A stretch of 64,000 bases of DNA from an uncultured Faecalibacterium sp. (GCA_934525845.1 CAKSZS010000001.1:62001-126000), one strand, 5' to 3'; shown: positions 1 to 9,543, numbered from the stretch's first letter. The notes: generated from the letters alone by a model not told the origin. Numbers and translations are program-made.

Positions 1-713
1 AGGATGCCGGGCAGGCGCTTGGCCAGCATGGATTTGCCGGTGCCCGGAGCGCCCACCAGAAGCACGTTGTGCCCTCCGGCAGCCGCAATGACCATAGCCC
101 GCCGCGCCAGCGACTGGCCCATTACGTCTGCAAAATCCGGCACCTGTGTCCAGGCGTCCGCCGGGTCAAAGGGCACCGCCGCTGCAGGGGAGAGCGGGCG
201 CACGCCCCGCAGGGCGTCCACCACTTCCCGGGCTGTGCGGGCCGGGTAAACGGTCATAGAGTCTGCGCAGGCTTCTGCGGCCTCGGCGGCGTTTTCAGCC
301 GGGACATACAGCGCCCGGATGCCGTTTTCCGCTGCCGCCAGTGCCATGGGCAGCACACCAGATACCGGCCGCAGGGTGCCGTCCAGTGCCAGCTCGCCCA
401 GAAAGGCAGCATCGGCGGGAACATCCTCCAGCTGACCGCTGGCCGTCAGAACCGCCAGCAGTAAGGGCAGGTCGTACACCGGGCCGGTCTTGCGCCGGTC
501 AGCGGGGGCCAGGTTGACGGTGATGCGCCGGTCCGGAAATTTGAACCCCAGATTCTTGATGGCGGCGCGCACCCGGTCGGCACTTTCCCGCACGGCAGAA
601 TCCGGCAGACCTACGATGGAAAATGCGGGAAGGCCGCCTGAAACATCGGCTTCCACCGCAACGGCAAAGCCGTTCAGACCGCTGAGACCAAAGCTTTTTG
701 TGACCGAATACAT
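1..713 (-). CDS. comM: YifB/ComM-family Mg-chelatase-like AAA ATPase (5' part, cut by window edge)
   Basis: The reading frame starts with ATG at 713 ([18 protein letters not shown]) behind an AGAGAGGTG ribosome site and stays open to the left edge, so only about 237 residues are visible. The N-terminal ChlI-like domain has the family's [20 protein letters not shown] and [15 protein letters not shown] stretches. Near the edge lies the Walker A motif GAPGTGKS that begins the AAA+ Mg-chelatase domain. ComM proteins are about 500 residues and, in naturally competent bacteria, act as helicases that extend branch migration during uptake of donor DNA; the role in non-competent Firmicutes is unclear. 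It is transcribed away from the DUF6514-like gene from a consensus promoter at 801-829. Confidence 0.9.
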   Translation of the reverse strand, partial: MYSVTKSFGLSGLNGFAVAVEADVSGGLPAFSIVGLPDSAVRESADRVRAAIKNLGFKFPDRRITVNLAPADRRKTGPVYDLPLLLAVLTASGQLEDVPADAAFLGELALDGTLRPVSGVLPMALAAAENGIRALYVPAENAAEAAEACADSMTVYPARTAREVVDALRGVRPLSPAAAVPFDPADAWTQVPDFADVMGQSLARRAMVIAAAGGHNVLLVGAPGTGKSMLAKRLPGI

Positions 714-800
714 GGCGCACCTCTCTGTATGACGGTGTTGTGAATGTGGAAAAAATTGGAAAAATGCACAGCGCTTCGACAGCATTTTCCGATCAGATTC

Positions 801-829
801 ATTATAGTAAAGGGCAGGAACGTTGTCAA
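801..829 (-). promoter_or_regulatory. Consensus sigma-A promoter for comM
   Basis: Read on the minus strand, TTGACA (829-824) is followed by 17 bp and TATAAT (806-801). Both hexamers and the spacer match the vegetative consensus exactly. The transcript would have a leader of about 85 nt before the comM ATG at 713. Confidence 0.8.
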
Positions 830-852
830 TGCAGCGGAAAGGAGAACGATCA

Positions 853-1209
853 ATGATGACGGGCAAAGAATACTGCCGCTATATCCGCACTTATTCCGAA
901 CTGAAGGGGCTGCAGCACGCGCGCACAGTGCTGTACTGCGCGTCCACGCTCCCACAGGGGGTTCTGGTGGAACTGCGCCGGGAACAGGATGGCTGCGTGA
1001 GCCGAAGCCGGGTGCTGACCCCGGCGGACAGCTTTGCACAGGTGATGCCGCTCCTGCGCTATCTGTGCGAAAACGGCATTGAGCTGGAACAATGGCTGGA
1101 TGTGCTGGAAGATGTGCGGATGCCGTACCGGAAACTGGATGGAACGGAAAATCCCTGCACGGTCCCGGGAATTTCCGCAGAACCGGAAGCCTTTTGTGGC
1201 ATTTGCTGA
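853..1209 (+). CDS. Small DUF6514-like protein, function unknown
   Basis: 118 residues starting at ATG 853 behind AAAGGAGA (838-845); a TTG further upstream in frame lacks a ribosome site. The middle reads as short beta strands ([19 protein letters not shown]) and then a helix, [29 protein letters not shown]. That helix resembles the C-terminal pattern of the small DUF6514 proteins of Clostridia. No catalytic motif, signal peptide or membrane segment is visible. It stands alone, divergent from comM and about 125 bp before the phosphoglucomutase gene, which has its own promoter. The family assignment is by eye. Confidence 0.6.
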   Translation: MMTGKEYCRYIRTYSELKGLQHARTVLYCASTLPQGVLVELRREQDGCVSRSRVLTPADSFAQVMPLLRYLCENGIELEQWLDVLEDVRMPYRKLDGTENPCTVPGISAEPEAFCGIC

Positions 1210-1242
1210 TTTTAGACAGGCAGAATGTGGCAGAATCGGCAA

Positions 1243-1271
1243 TTGACAGGAGGAACACAAGAGTTTATAGT
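1243..1271 (+). promoter_or_regulatory. Promoter for phosphoglucomutase gene
   Basis: TTGACA at 1243-1248, 17-bp spacer, TATAGT at 1266-1271; the gene's ATG is at 1334. Confidence 0.75.
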
Positions 1272-1333
1272 ATAAGTAGGTTTGAACAAACTGTCCTTTT
1301 TTGGGAAAAAATAATAAAGGTAAGGTGTGCAAT

Positions 1334-3016
1334 ATGTATCTGGATGAGTACAAGCGCTGGCTGGCAGCGGAGCTGGAGGATGCGGATCTGAAGCCCGAAC
1401 TGGTCAAGATCGAGGGCAGCGACGATGAGATCAAGGATCGCTTTGCGGTGGCGTTGAAGTTTGGTACGGCTGGTCTGCGCGGCGTTCTGGGCGCCGGCAC
1501 CAACCGTATGAACATTTATGTGGTCCGTCAGGCCACGCAGGGCCTGGCCAACTGGGTCAAGACCCAGGGCGGCAATCAGACCGTGGCCATCAGCTACGAC
1601 AGCCGCCTGAAGAGCGATGTCTTTGCAAAGACTGCTGCCGGCGTTCTGGCCGCCAACGGCATCAAAGTCCGCATTTACGATGCCCTGATGCCGGTCCCGG
1701 CCCTGAGCTTTGCCACCCGTTATTATCAGTGCAATGCAGGCATCATGGTCACCGCCTCCCACAACCCGGCCAAGTACAACGGCTACAAGGCTTACGGCCC
1801 GGACGGCTGCCAGATGACCGATGACGCTGCCGCCATCGTGTACGATGAGATCCAGAAGACCGATGTGCTCACCGGCGCAAAGTACATCTCCTTTGCCGAG
1901 GGCGTGGAGAACGGCATGATCCGCTTTGTGGGCGATGACTGCAAGAAGGCACTGTACGATGCCATCGAAGCACGTCAGGTGCGCCCGGGTCTGTGCAAGA
2001 CTGCCGGTCTGAAGCTGGTGTACAGCCCGCTGAACGGCTCCGGCCTTGTGCCCGTGACCCATGTGCTCAACGATATGGGCATCACCGATATCACCATCGT
2101 GCCCGAGCAGGAGTACCCCAACGGCTACTTCACCACCTGCTCCTACCCCAACCCCGAGATCTTCGATGCCCTGAAGCTGGGCCTGGATCTGGCCACCAAG
2201 ACCGGTGCCGACCTGATGCTGGCTACCGACCCCGACGCTGACCGCGTAGGCATCGCCATGAAGTGCCCGGATGGCAGCTATGAGCTGGTGTCCGGCAACG
2301 AGATGGGTGCGCTGCTGCTGGATTACATCTGCGCAGGCCGCATCGAGAAGGGCACCATGCCCAAGAATCCGGTGGCCGTCAAGTCCATCGTGTCCACCCC
2401 GCTGGCCGATGCCATCGCCGCACATTACGGCGTTGAGATGCGCAGTGTCCTGACCGGCTTCAAGTGGATCGGCGACCAGATCGCCAATCTGGAAGCTGCC
2501 GGAGAAGTGGACCGCTTCATCTTCGGCTTCGAGGAGAGCTACGGCTACCTGGCCGGCCCCTACGTCCGCGATAAGGACGCTGTCATCGGTTCCATGCTGA
2601 TCTGCGAGATGGCTGCTTACTACCGCAGCATCGGTTCCTCCATCAAGCAGCGTCTGGAAGAGATCTACAAGGAGTATGGCCGCTACCTGAACAAGGTGGA
2701 CAGCTTCGAGTTCCCCGGCCTGACCGGCATGGAGAAGATGGCTTCCATCATGCAGAAGCTGCGTGACGATCCTCCTGCCGAGATGGCTGGCCACAAGGTG
2801 GTCAAGGTCACCGACTACAAGAAGCCCGAGGAGACCGGCCTGCCCGCCGCCAACGTGCTGATCTACGAGCTGGACAACGGTTCCACCGTGGTGGTGCGTC
2901 CCTCCGGTACCGAGCCGAAGATCAAGACCTACTTCACCACCAAGGGCAAGGACCTGGCCGATGCACAGGCCCAGAAGGACGCTCTGGCTGCTGCCATTGA
3001 GCCGATCCTGGCATGA
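1334..3016 (+). CDS. pgcA: Alpha-phosphoglucomutase / phosphohexomutase
   Basis: 560 residues. ATG 1334 (MYLDEYKRWL) follows AAGGTAAGGTG; an in-frame TTG at 1301 has no ribosome site. All four phosphohexomutase domains are present: the phosphoserine loop VTASHNPAKYNGYK, the metal-binding loop ATDPDADRVGIA, the sugar-binding segment FGFEESYGYL, and the C-terminal phosphate-binding RPSGTEPKIK. The enzyme interconverts glucose-6-phosphate and glucose-1-phosphate through a bisphosphate intermediate, feeding UDP-glucose, glycogen and envelope polysaccharide synthesis. Length and order match Bacillus PgcA (YhxB). It is monocistronic, with its own promoter and terminator. Codon use is strongly biased to C/G third positions, as in highly expressed genes. 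Substrate preference (Glc versus Man) cannot be settled from sequence. Confidence 0.92.
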   Translation: MYLDEYKRWLAAELEDADLKPELVKIEGSDDEIKDRFAVALKFGTAGLRGVLGAGTNRMNIYVVRQATQGLANWVKTQGGNQTVAISYDSRLKSDVFAKTAAGVLAANGIKVRIYDALMPVPALSFATRYYQCNAGIMVTASHNPAKYNGYKAYGPDGCQMTDDAAAIVYDEIQKTDVLTGAKYISFAEGVENGMIRFVGDDCKKALYDAIEARQVRPGLCKTAGLKLVYSPLNGSGLVPVTHVLNDMGITDITIVPEQEYPNGYFTTCSYPNPEIFDALKLGLDLATKTGADLMLATDPDADRVGIAMKCPDGSYELVSGNEMGALLLDYICAGRIEKGTMPKNPVAVKSIVSTPLADAIAAHYGVEMRSVLTGFKWIGDQIANLEAAGEVDRFIFGFEESYGYLAGPYVRDKDAVIGSMLICEMAAYYRSIGSSIKQRLEEIYKEYGRYLNKVDSFEFPGLTGMEKMASIMQKLRDDPPAEMAGHKVVKVTDYKKPEETGLPAANVLIYELDNGSTVVVRPSGTEPKIKTYFTTKGKDLADAQAQKDALAAAIEPILA

Positions 3017-3046
3017 TTTGACCAAAGTTAAGTACATTTGAAGCAA

Positions 3047-3089
3047 TGCCCCTTTGCACAGTGTTTTTGCTGTGCAAAGGGGCATTTTT
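3047..3089 (+). terminator. Intrinsic terminator after phosphoglucomutase
   Basis: A 15-bp perfect stem, TGCCCCTTTGCACAG (3047-3061) with CTGTGCAAAGGGGCA (3070-3084), is followed by TTTTT. Confidence 0.9.
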
Positions 3090-3104
3090 GCATCACAGAA
3101 GCGG

Positions 3105-3133
3105 TTGCAGTTTGCGGACTGATACGTTATAAT
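3105..3133 (+). promoter_or_regulatory. Promoter for the ispDF-cdaA-cdaR block
   Basis: TTGCAG at 3105-3110, 17-bp spacer, TATAAT at 3128-3133; the ispDF ATG lies 49 bp downstream. Confidence 0.75.
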
Positions 3134-3181
3134 AAAATATGGTTTACTATAACAAGGTGAGAATAGGGAACAGGTGGAACA

Positions 3182-4348
3182 ATGAAAACAGAAATTTCAG
3201 CAGTCCTGGTGGCGGCAGGCGCTTCCACCCGGATGGGATTCGATAAACTTAGCTTTGACCTGGGCGGTGAGACGGTGCTGCACCGCAGCATCCGGGCCTT
3301 TGCCCAGTGCCCGCAGGTGGACGAGATCGTGCTGGTGGCCGGCAAAAACCGCGCGTTCGTGGAAGCGCAGGCGGCGGACTGCAAAAAGCCCGTGCAGATC
3401 GTGACCGGCGGAGCGACCCGGGCTGAGAGCGCGAAAAATGGCGTTCTGGCGGCCAGGGGAACGCTGGTGGCTGTCCACGATGCGGCCCGGCCCTTTGTCA
3501 GTGCGGCGGTCATTGAAGCGGTACTGGATGCTGCAAAGCAGTGCGGGGCCGCGGCCCCTGCGGTGCCCGTGAAGGATACGATCAAGCAGGCTGTGCGCGG
3601 AGACGGTAAAACCGTTCCGGCGGGCTGCCGGGTGGAAAATACCCCTGACCGCAGCACCCTGTATGCCGTGCAGACGCCCCAGTGCTTTGACCGGGCGCAG
3701 TACCTGGCGGCGCTGGAAGAGCTGGACGCCGAAAAGGCCCGGCTCGTTACCGATGACTGCAGCCTGTTTGAACTGACCGGACGCCCAGTGCAGCTGACCC
3801 AGGGCGACTACGCCAATCGGAAGATCACCACCCGGGAGGACCTGCCCCGCCCGGCACCGAAAGAGGAAACGAAAATGCGCATTGGACATGGTTATGACGT
3901 GCACCGTTTGGTGGAAGGCCGCAGGCTGATCCTGGGCGGCGTGGAGATCCCCTTTGAAAAGGGGCTGCTGGGTCACTCGGATGCCGATGTGCTGACCCAT
4001 GCGGTGATGGACGCCGTGCTGGGCGCGGCAGCCCTGGGGGACATCGGCCAGCATTTCCCGGACAATGACCCAGCCTATGCCGGTGCCGACAGCCTGAAGC
4101 TGGCGCAGCACGTGGCACGCATTCTGTCGGAGCATGGTTATGGCATCGGGAACATCGATGCTACCGTTCTGTGTCAGCGCCCCAAGCTGGCCCCGCACAT
4201 CCCGGCCATGCGGGCAAACCTGGCGGCGGCTTTCGGCCTGCCGGTGGATGCGGTGAGCGTCAAGGCCACCACCGAAGAACATCTGGGCTTTACCGGCGAA
4301 GGGCTGGGCATCGCCGCCCACGCCGTCGCACTGATCGAAACACGGTAA
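3182..4348 (+). CDS. ispDF: Bifunctional IspD/IspF (MEP isoprenoid pathway)
   Basis: 388 residues carrying two enzymes of the methylerythritol phosphate pathway. Residues 1-225 are 2-C-methyl-D-erythritol 4-phosphate cytidylyltransferase, with the CTP-binding loop AAGASTRMG (11-19), the VHDAARPF motif and [10 protein letters not shown]. Residues from 232 ([11 protein letters not shown]) are 2,4-cyclodiphosphate synthase, with metal ligands Asp239 and His241 and the LGHSDADVL motif. A short linker joins them. IspD makes CDP-ME; IspF makes the cyclodiphosphate after IspE acts. The internal Met232 has a GAGGAAA-like sequence upstream, so separate IspF translation is possible. dxr and ispG lie near 42-44 kb in this window. 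The gene is followed by cdaA after 15 bp. Confidence 0.95.
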   Translation: MKTEISAVLVAAGASTRMGFDKLSFDLGGETVLHRSIRAFAQCPQVDEIVLVAGKNRAFVEAQAADCKKPVQIVTGGATRAESAKNGVLAARGTLVAVHDAARPFVSAAVIEAVLDAAKQCGAAAPAVPVKDTIKQAVRGDGKTVPAGCRVENTPDRSTLYAVQTPQCFDRAQYLAALEELDAEKARLVTDDCSLFELTGRPVQLTQGDYANRKITTREDLPRPAPKEETKMRIGHGYDVHRLVEGRRLILGGVEIPFEKGLLGHSDADVLTHAVMDAVLGAAALGDIGQHFPDNDPAYAGADSLKLAQHVARILSEHGYGIGNIDATVLCQRPKLAPHIPAMRANLAAAFGLPVDAVSVKATTEEHLGFTGEGLGIAAHAVALIETR

Positions 4349-4363
4349 CAGGAGTGGATACCA

Positions 4364-5263
4364 ATGACTTGGAATGCGATCATCGCAAATTTTCAGACCT
4401 TTAAGATCGTAGATCTGCTGGATATCATCATCATTGCCTTTCTGATCTACCAGCTGCTGGGCATCATCAACCGTACCCGCGCCGGGCAGCTGGCCAAGGG
4501 TGCACTGCTGGTGCTGGCAGTCTATCTGGTGGCCAACACGCTGAATATGCGCACGGTCACCTGGCTGCTGAACTCGCTGCTGCAGGTCGGCCTGCTGACC
4601 CTGGTGGTGCTGTTCCAGCCGGAGATCCGCCGCGCACTGGAGCGCATGGGCCAGACCGATCAGTGGACGGCCAAGCTGTTCAATATGAAGGGCCGCTACA
4701 ACGACCCCAGCCTGAAGGGGGCATGGCGCAGTGCCATCATTGCCATCTGCGATGCGGCAGAGCGCTTTTCCGAGACCAAGACCGGTGCGCTGATCGTGCT
4801 GGAACGCCGCACCAACCTTTCCGAGATCGTGCGCACCGGCACCCCGGTGAACAGCGCGGTGAATCTGGAAGTGCTGGGGACCATCTTCTACGAGGGCACC
4901 CCGCTGCACGATGGCGCTGCGATCATTGAAAATGGCCGCATCAAAGCGGCAGGATGTGTGCTGCCGCTGTCCAACAACCTGGATCTGGGCAAGGATATGG
5001 GCACCCGCCACCGCGCCTGTCTGGGCATCGCAGAGAACTCGGATGCCATTGCCATCGTGGTCAGCGAGGAGACCGGCATCATTTCCATGGCGAAAAACGG
5101 CGTGCTGATCCGGCACTTTGACCGGCAGACCCTTTACACCCGCCTGATCGATGAGATGATCCCCAAAGAGACCACGGTGGAAAAGAGCACGGCCGATACC
5201 TGGAAAGACCGCATCAAGGGGCTGGCCAAATGGGTCAACCAGAAGGAGGATGAGCAGCAATGA
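4364..5263 (+). CDS. cdaA: Diadenylate cyclase CdaA
   Basis: 299 residues. Three N-terminal membrane helices (about 13-30, 38-55, 62-80) precede a DisA_N catalytic domain. The signature residues are present: Asp183-Gly184-Ala185 in PLHDGAAII and Arg215-His216-Arg217 in GTRHRACLG. The enzyme condenses two ATP into cyclic di-AMP, the second messenger that controls potassium and osmolyte uptake and cell-wall homeostasis in Firmicutes. It overlaps the start of cdaR by the usual ATGA, so the two are translationally coupled. In Bacillus and many Firmicutes glmM follows cdaA-cdaR; here an unrelated oxidoreductase gene follows. Confidence 0.95.
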   Translation: MTWNAIIANFQTFKIVDLLDIIIIAFLIYQLLGIINRTRAGQLAKGALLVLAVYLVANTLNMRTVTWLLNSLLQVGLLTLVVLFQPEIRRALERMGQTDQWTAKLFNMKGRYNDPSLKGAWRSAIIAICDAAERFSETKTGALIVLERRTNLSEIVRTGTPVNSAVNLEVLGTIFYEGTPLHDGAAIIENGRIKAAGCVLPLSNNLDLGKDMGTRHRACLGIAENSDAIAIVVSEETGIISMAKNGVLIRHFDRQTLYTRLIDEMIPKETTVEKSTADTWKDRIKGLAKWVNQKEDEQQ

Positions 5264-6564
5264 GCACTGCGCCCAAAAAGGACAACGGCACAAAGCCTGC
5301 GGTCACCCACAGCAAGAGCATTCTGGATGACCGCCGCATCCGGCTGGCGCTGGCGGTGCTGGGGGCAGTCATCGCCTGGATGGTGGTCACCATCATCGTG
5401 CAGCCCGGCACCACCAACATGATCTACAATGTGCCGGTGGATTATACCTACGATTCCTCTGCCTATACCTCCCGCGGCCTGAGCATCGTCAGCGCCGAGG
5501 ATAAGACGGTCAACCTGAAGCTTTCCGGTGACGGCTATACCATCGGCGGCTTGGCAGCTTCGGACTTTGTAGTCTACCCGGACTGGTCCAGTGTGCGGGA
5601 CAGCGGGGAGAAGAACCTGCGTCTGCTGGTGCGCGGGGCCAACAGCCTGCTGAACGGCATTACGGTCACCATCGATGGCTCGGACAACACGGTGGACGTA
5701 GTGTTTGACGTGGTGGAAGAAAAGACCCTGCCCGTGACCACCACCACCAACTATCTGACCATTTCGGATGGCTACATCCTGTACAGCACGGAGGTCTCCA
5801 AGGAGACGGTCACCCTTTCCGGCCCCAGCAGTGAGCTGGACAAGGTGGCCACCTGTACCGCTGAGGTGACCTACACCGGCGAACTGGACAGCTCGGTGAC
5901 CCTGGAAACGCCCCTGCGCTTTTATACCTCCGGCGGCACCGAGGTCAAGTTTGAATATACGGAGCTGGAAGAGAGCACGGTGGATGTGACCCTGCAGGTA
6001 TACAAGATGGCGACCCTGCCGGTGAATGTGACCTTTATCAACGCACCGCGGGGGTTTGACAATTCGGTGCTGGTGTATGCGCTCAGCCGCCAGCAGCTCA
6101 AGGTGGCCGGCCCGGCGGAGAAGATCGATGCCCTGTCCACCCTGTCCATCGGCACCATCGATCTGTCCACCTTCAGTCTGAACAAGACCTACGAAATGCC
6201 CATCGAGCTGCCCAGTGATATTTATCTGCTGGACAACATCTCGTCCATCACGGTGAGCTTTGACTGCTCCAACCTGGAGACCAAGACCCTGAATCTGCCG
6301 TCCAGCTGCGTGCAGGTGGTCAATCTGCCCTCTACCTACCAGCTGACCGTGGAGACCGACCGCCTGATGAACGTCATCCTCTGCGGCCCCAAGGGCGCGA
6401 TGGAGACCCTGACCCCGGAACAGGTGGTCATCGAGATCGATGCGGAGGACTTCTCGGTCGCGACCGGCCAGCAGAACATTGCCTGCCGGCTGTATGTACC
6501 CTCCAACGGTAAGATCTTTGCTCTGGGCAGCTACGTCCTGCAGTGCCGCATCGACAGCAATTGA
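5260..6564 (+). CDS. cdaR: CdaR, YbbR-domain regulator of CdaA
   Basis: 434 residues. ATG 5260 overlaps the cdaA stop. A short basic cytoplasmic start is followed by one membrane anchor (about residues 28-50, LALAVLGAVIAWMVVTIIV) and then several extracellular YbbR repeats of about 80 residues, each a small beta-rich unit (for example VDVTLQVYKMATLPVNVTF). CdaR binds the membrane cyclase CdaA and modulates its activity from outside. No catalytic residues are expected or seen. The gene order ispDF-cdaA-cdaR suggests co-transcription from the promoter at 3105. Confidence 0.9.
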   Translation: MSTAPKKDNGTKPAVTHSKSILDDRRIRLALAVLGAVIAWMVVTIIVQPGTTNMIYNVPVDYTYDSSAYTSRGLSIVSAEDKTVNLKLSGDGYTIGGLAASDFVVYPDWSSVRDSGEKNLRLLVRGANSLLNGITVTIDGSDNTVDVVFDVVEEKTLPVTTTTNYLTISDGYILYSTEVSKETVTLSGPSSELDKVATCTAEVTYTGELDSSVTLETPLRFYTSGGTEVKFEYTELEESTVDVTLQVYKMATLPVNVTFINAPRGFDNSVLVYALSRQQLKVAGPAEKIDALSTLSIGTIDLSTFSLNKTYEMPIELPSDIYLLDNISSITVSFDCSNLETKTLNLPSSCVQVVNLPSTYQLTVETDRLMNVILCGPKGAMETLTPEQVVIEIDAEDFSVATGQQNIACRLYVPSNGKIFALGSYVLQCRIDSN

Positions 6565-6587
6565 AACAAAAAGGATACAAGACACAC

Positions 6588-8183
6588 ATGATTCTGGTTC
6601 GCAACATCCGTCTGCCGCTCTCCGCCGGGGAGCCGCAGGCATTTGAAAAAGCCCTGCGGGAGGTTCGTGTCCCCCGCGGAAAAGTGGAGCACCTGGGAGT
6701 GGCCAAGCTCTCGGTGGATGCCCGCCGCGGCCAGCCCAAGCTGGTGTACACCGTGGCCGTCACCTTGAAACAGGAAGCGGAGGAAGCCGCGTATGCGGAG
6801 CGTTCGGCCAATGCATCCCTGCACAGCCGGACCGACTTTTCCGTGCAGCCGGGCACCGAACCGCTGGGCCACCGGCCGGTGGTCTGCGGTCTTGGCCCGG
6901 CGGGCCTGTTTGCCGCGCTGCTGCTGGCCCGGCAGGGCTATCGGCCCATCGTGCTGGAACGCGGCCCGGCGCTGGACGCGCGCGTGCAGGCGGTGGAGCA
7001 TTTTTCCGTCACCGGCGAGCTGGACCCCAATGCCAACATCCAGTTTGGAGAGGGCGGCGCAGGCACCTTCTCGGACGGCAAGCTGACCACCCGCATCGGC
7101 GACGAGCTGTGCGGTTTTGTCACCGAGGTGTTTTTGCAGCACGGTGCCCCGGCGGAGATCGCCTGGAAGCAGAAGCCCCATGTGGGCACCGACCTGCTGC
7201 GGGGCGTCATCACCTCCATCCGCAGGGAGATCGAGTCCCTGGGCGGTGAGGTGCACTTCAACACGGCACTGACCGGTCTGGAACAGAAAAATGGACGAAT
7301 CACCGGCATTTTTACCACGCACGGCACCTTTGCCTGCGAAGCGCTGGTGTTTGCGGTGGGCCATTCGGCCCGGGATACCTTTGCCATGCTGATGGACAGC
7401 GGCCTTGTGCTGGAATGCAAGCCCTTCAGCGTGGGCTTCCGCGCCGAACATCTGCAGAGCGAGATCGAAAAGAGCCTGTATCACGAGGCGGCGGGCCACC
7501 CGGTCCTGCCCCGGGGCGAGTATCAGCTTTCCCAGCACATCGGGGAGCGGTGTGTGTATACGTTCTGTATGTGTCCGGGCGGGCAGGTGGTGGCCTCCGC
7601 CAGCGAAGAGGGCCGCGTGGTCACCAACGGTATGAGCTACCACGCCCGCAATGGCAAAAATGCCAACGCGGCGGTGGTGGTCAGCGTCAGCGGGGCGGAC
7701 TTTGCAAACGACCCGCGCCGGGCCATCGCGTTCCAGCGGGAGCTGGAAGCCAGAGCCTATGAGGCAGGCCGTGCTGCCGGGCCGTATGCCGCCCCGGCGG
7801 AGAACGTCCAGAGCTTTCTGGAGGGGCGCGGTCAGCTGCACATCGGCAGCGTGCAGCCTACCTATGACCGGGGCGTCGCCGCCGCCGACCTGGGTGCCCT
7901 GCTGCCGCAGGAACTGGCCGAGACCCTGCGGGCCGGTCTGCGGGCTTACGAGCACAAAATTGCGGGCTATACCGCGCCGGATGCCATTCTGACCGGTCTG
8001 GAGACCCGCACCAGCAGCCCGGTGCGCTTGAAGCGGGAAGAAACGCTGGAATGCACCCAGCTGGCAGGCCTGTATCCCTGCGGCGAGGGCGCCGGATATG
8101 CGGGCGGCATCATGAGTGCTGCCGTGGATGGCCTGCGGGTAGCCCGTGCCATCATCAGCCGGTATGCACCGGCAGAAGGGTGA
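6588..8183 (+). CDS. FAD-dependent oxidoreductase (COG2509-type 'dehydrogenase')
   Basis: 531 residues. ATG 6588 (MILVRNIRLPL) follows an AAAGGAT site; an upstream in-frame start would overlap cdaR. The N-terminal 85 residues form a small ferredoxin-like domain typical of this family. The dinucleotide-binding motif GLGPAGLFAALLLARQGYRP begins near residue 103, followed by the IQFGEGGAGTFSDGKL signature. A C-terminal GEGAGYAGGIMSAAVDG FAD-contact motif closes the Rossmann domain. The family is widespread in Firmicutes and Bacteroidetes; its substrate is unknown. It is likely cytoplasmic and in the same transcription unit as its neighbours (23 bp after cdaR, 10 bp before the XpaC-like gene). 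Confidence 0.85.
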   Translation: MILVRNIRLPLSAGEPQAFEKALREVRVPRGKVEHLGVAKLSVDARRGQPKLVYTVAVTLKQEAEEAAYAERSANASLHSRTDFSVQPGTEPLGHRPVVCGLGPAGLFAALLLARQGYRPIVLERGPALDARVQAVEHFSVTGELDPNANIQFGEGGAGTFSDGKLTTRIGDELCGFVTEVFLQHGAPAEIAWKQKPHVGTDLLRGVITSIRREIESLGGEVHFNTALTGLEQKNGRITGIFTTHGTFACEALVFAVGHSARDTFAMLMDSGLVLECKPFSVGFRAEHLQSEIEKSLYHEAAGHPVLPRGEYQLSQHIGERCVYTFCMCPGGQVVASASEEGRVVTNGMSYHARNGKNANAAVVVSVSGADFANDPRRAIAFQRELEARAYEAGRAAGPYAAPAENVQSFLEGRGQLHIGSVQPTYDRGVAAADLGALLPQELAETLRAGLRAYEHKIAGYTAPDAILTGLETRTSSPVRLKREETLECTQLAGLYPCGEGAGYAGGIMSAAVDGLRVARAIISRYAPAEG

Positions 8184-8193
8184 GAGAACGTCA

Positions 8194-9543
8194 ATGCAGA
8201 ATGATCGTGAAAACGATACAATGAGGGAAAACGAGGGCCGGCAGGTGCAGCAGGAGCTGGAAGACCAGCTGCGGGCCTTTGGCGATACCATGTCCGATGC
8301 CTTTGCCCACGGCTTTGAGGGCCGGGGCATGGACATCGGAGACCGCGCTTACGATGTGGGCAAAGCGGCTGTCCATGCAGCAAACTTTGGCATCGGGGAA
8401 GCTGCCCGCGCGTTCCGGAAAGGCCGGGACGCGTACCGCCGGAACCAGCGGGATCCCCGGCAGACCTACCCGGGAAGCGATACCGATGCCGGTACGGCCG
8501 GCATGACCGGCTGGTTCCAGCAGATGTTCGGCAGGGCCGAGACCACCCCGGTGGACGATCTGCGTACCAACGCCCGGAAGTGCCGGGGCAACGGCGTTGC
8601 TCTGCTGGCGGTGGGCATCACCTTTGCGGTGAGCTTTGGCATTGCCGGCATCAGCTGCCTGGCGGTGGCGGAGGCGGCAACGCCGCTGGCAGCGGCTGTG
8701 GGTGACGGCATGGTCTATGCACTGGGCAGTGGACTGCTCAGCAGCGCAGGTATGACCGCGCTGGAGATCTGCGGCAATGTGTTCACGCTGGCAGCCTGCG
8801 GCTTTGGCTGGATGACGGCCGCTGGTGCCAGCCGCATGAAAGCGGGCAAAAATATGAACCTGTATGCCGACATGGCCGAGGGGATGGACTACAAAAAGGG
8901 CTTGTCGGTGGAAATGCTGGCGGATCTGACCCACCAGAAAAAGGCCAGGGTGCTGAAGCATCTGCGCAAATACATCCGGAAAGGCTGGTTTTCCGCCTGG
9001 CTGAATGAAAAAACGGGCACCCTGTACCTGACGGCAGAGGACTACCGCGCCGCCCAGGAAGCCCGCACGGCCCCGGAGCCGGAACCGGCCCCGCAGGCAG
9101 AAACACCAAAAACGGAAGGGGAAAAACCTCTGAACCTGGAAACGGTCCGCCGCTTTGCCGCTGTACTGGCACAGGAAAAGCAGCTCATGCAGGACGAACA
9201 GGCCCGGGAGGAGCTGGATCAGATGCAGAAGACCACCCTGTCCATCTGCGACTGGCTGGAAGCCCATCCGGAAAGCCTGCCCAAGGCCCGCCGGTTTGCG
9301 GAATACTATATCCCCACCACCCTCAAGCTCCTGCACACCTACAACGATGTGCAGGGACAGCAGGGAGCCAACGCGGAGAACATCCGCCGGGATATCGCGG
9401 GCATCCTGCACACCCTGAATCAGGCGTACAGCAACCTGTACGACACCCTGCTTTCGGATGTGGCGCTGGATGTTTCCAGTGAGATCGCCGCGCTGCAGGG
9501 AATGCTGGCCAATGACGGCCTGACCGGGAGGGACTTCACATGA
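8194..9543 (+). CDS. XpaC-like membrane protein ('5-bromo-4-chloroindolyl phosphate hydrolysis' family)
   Basis: 449 residues. ATG 8194 follows GGGTGAGAG. A charged helical N-terminus (to about 120) precedes two hydrophobic segments, GVALLAVGITFAVSFGIAGI and a second near VFTLAACGFGWMTAAG. A Pro/Glu-rich linker (about 288-310) follows. The C-terminal domain contains RRFAEYYIPTTLKLLHTYND, the hallmark of the XpaC family (PF10112). The name comes from an early Bacillus phenotype and does not describe a proven enzyme; homologues often accompany TelA-like tellurite-resistance proteins, which are absent here. It overlaps recJ by 4 bp (ATGA). Confidence 0.75.
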   Translation: MQNDRENDTMRENEGRQVQQELEDQLRAFGDTMSDAFAHGFEGRGMDIGDRAYDVGKAAVHAANFGIGEAARAFRKGRDAYRRNQRDPRQTYPGSDTDAGTAGMTGWFQQMFGRAETTPVDDLRTNARKCRGNGVALLAVGITFAVSFGIAGISCLAVAEAATPLAAAVGDGMVYALGSGLLSSAGMTALEICGNVFTLAACGFGWMTAAGASRMKAGKNMNLYADMAEGMDYKKGLSVEMLADLTHQKKARVLKHLRKYIRKGWFSAWLNEKTGTLYLTAEDYRAAQEARTAPEPEPAPQAETPKTEGEKPLNLETVRRFAAVLAQEKQLMQDEQAREELDQMQKTTLSICDWLEAHPESLPKARRFAEYYIPTTLKLLHTYNDVQGQQGANAENIRRDIAGILHTLNQAYSNLYDTLLSDVALDVSSEIAALQGMLANDGLTGRDFT

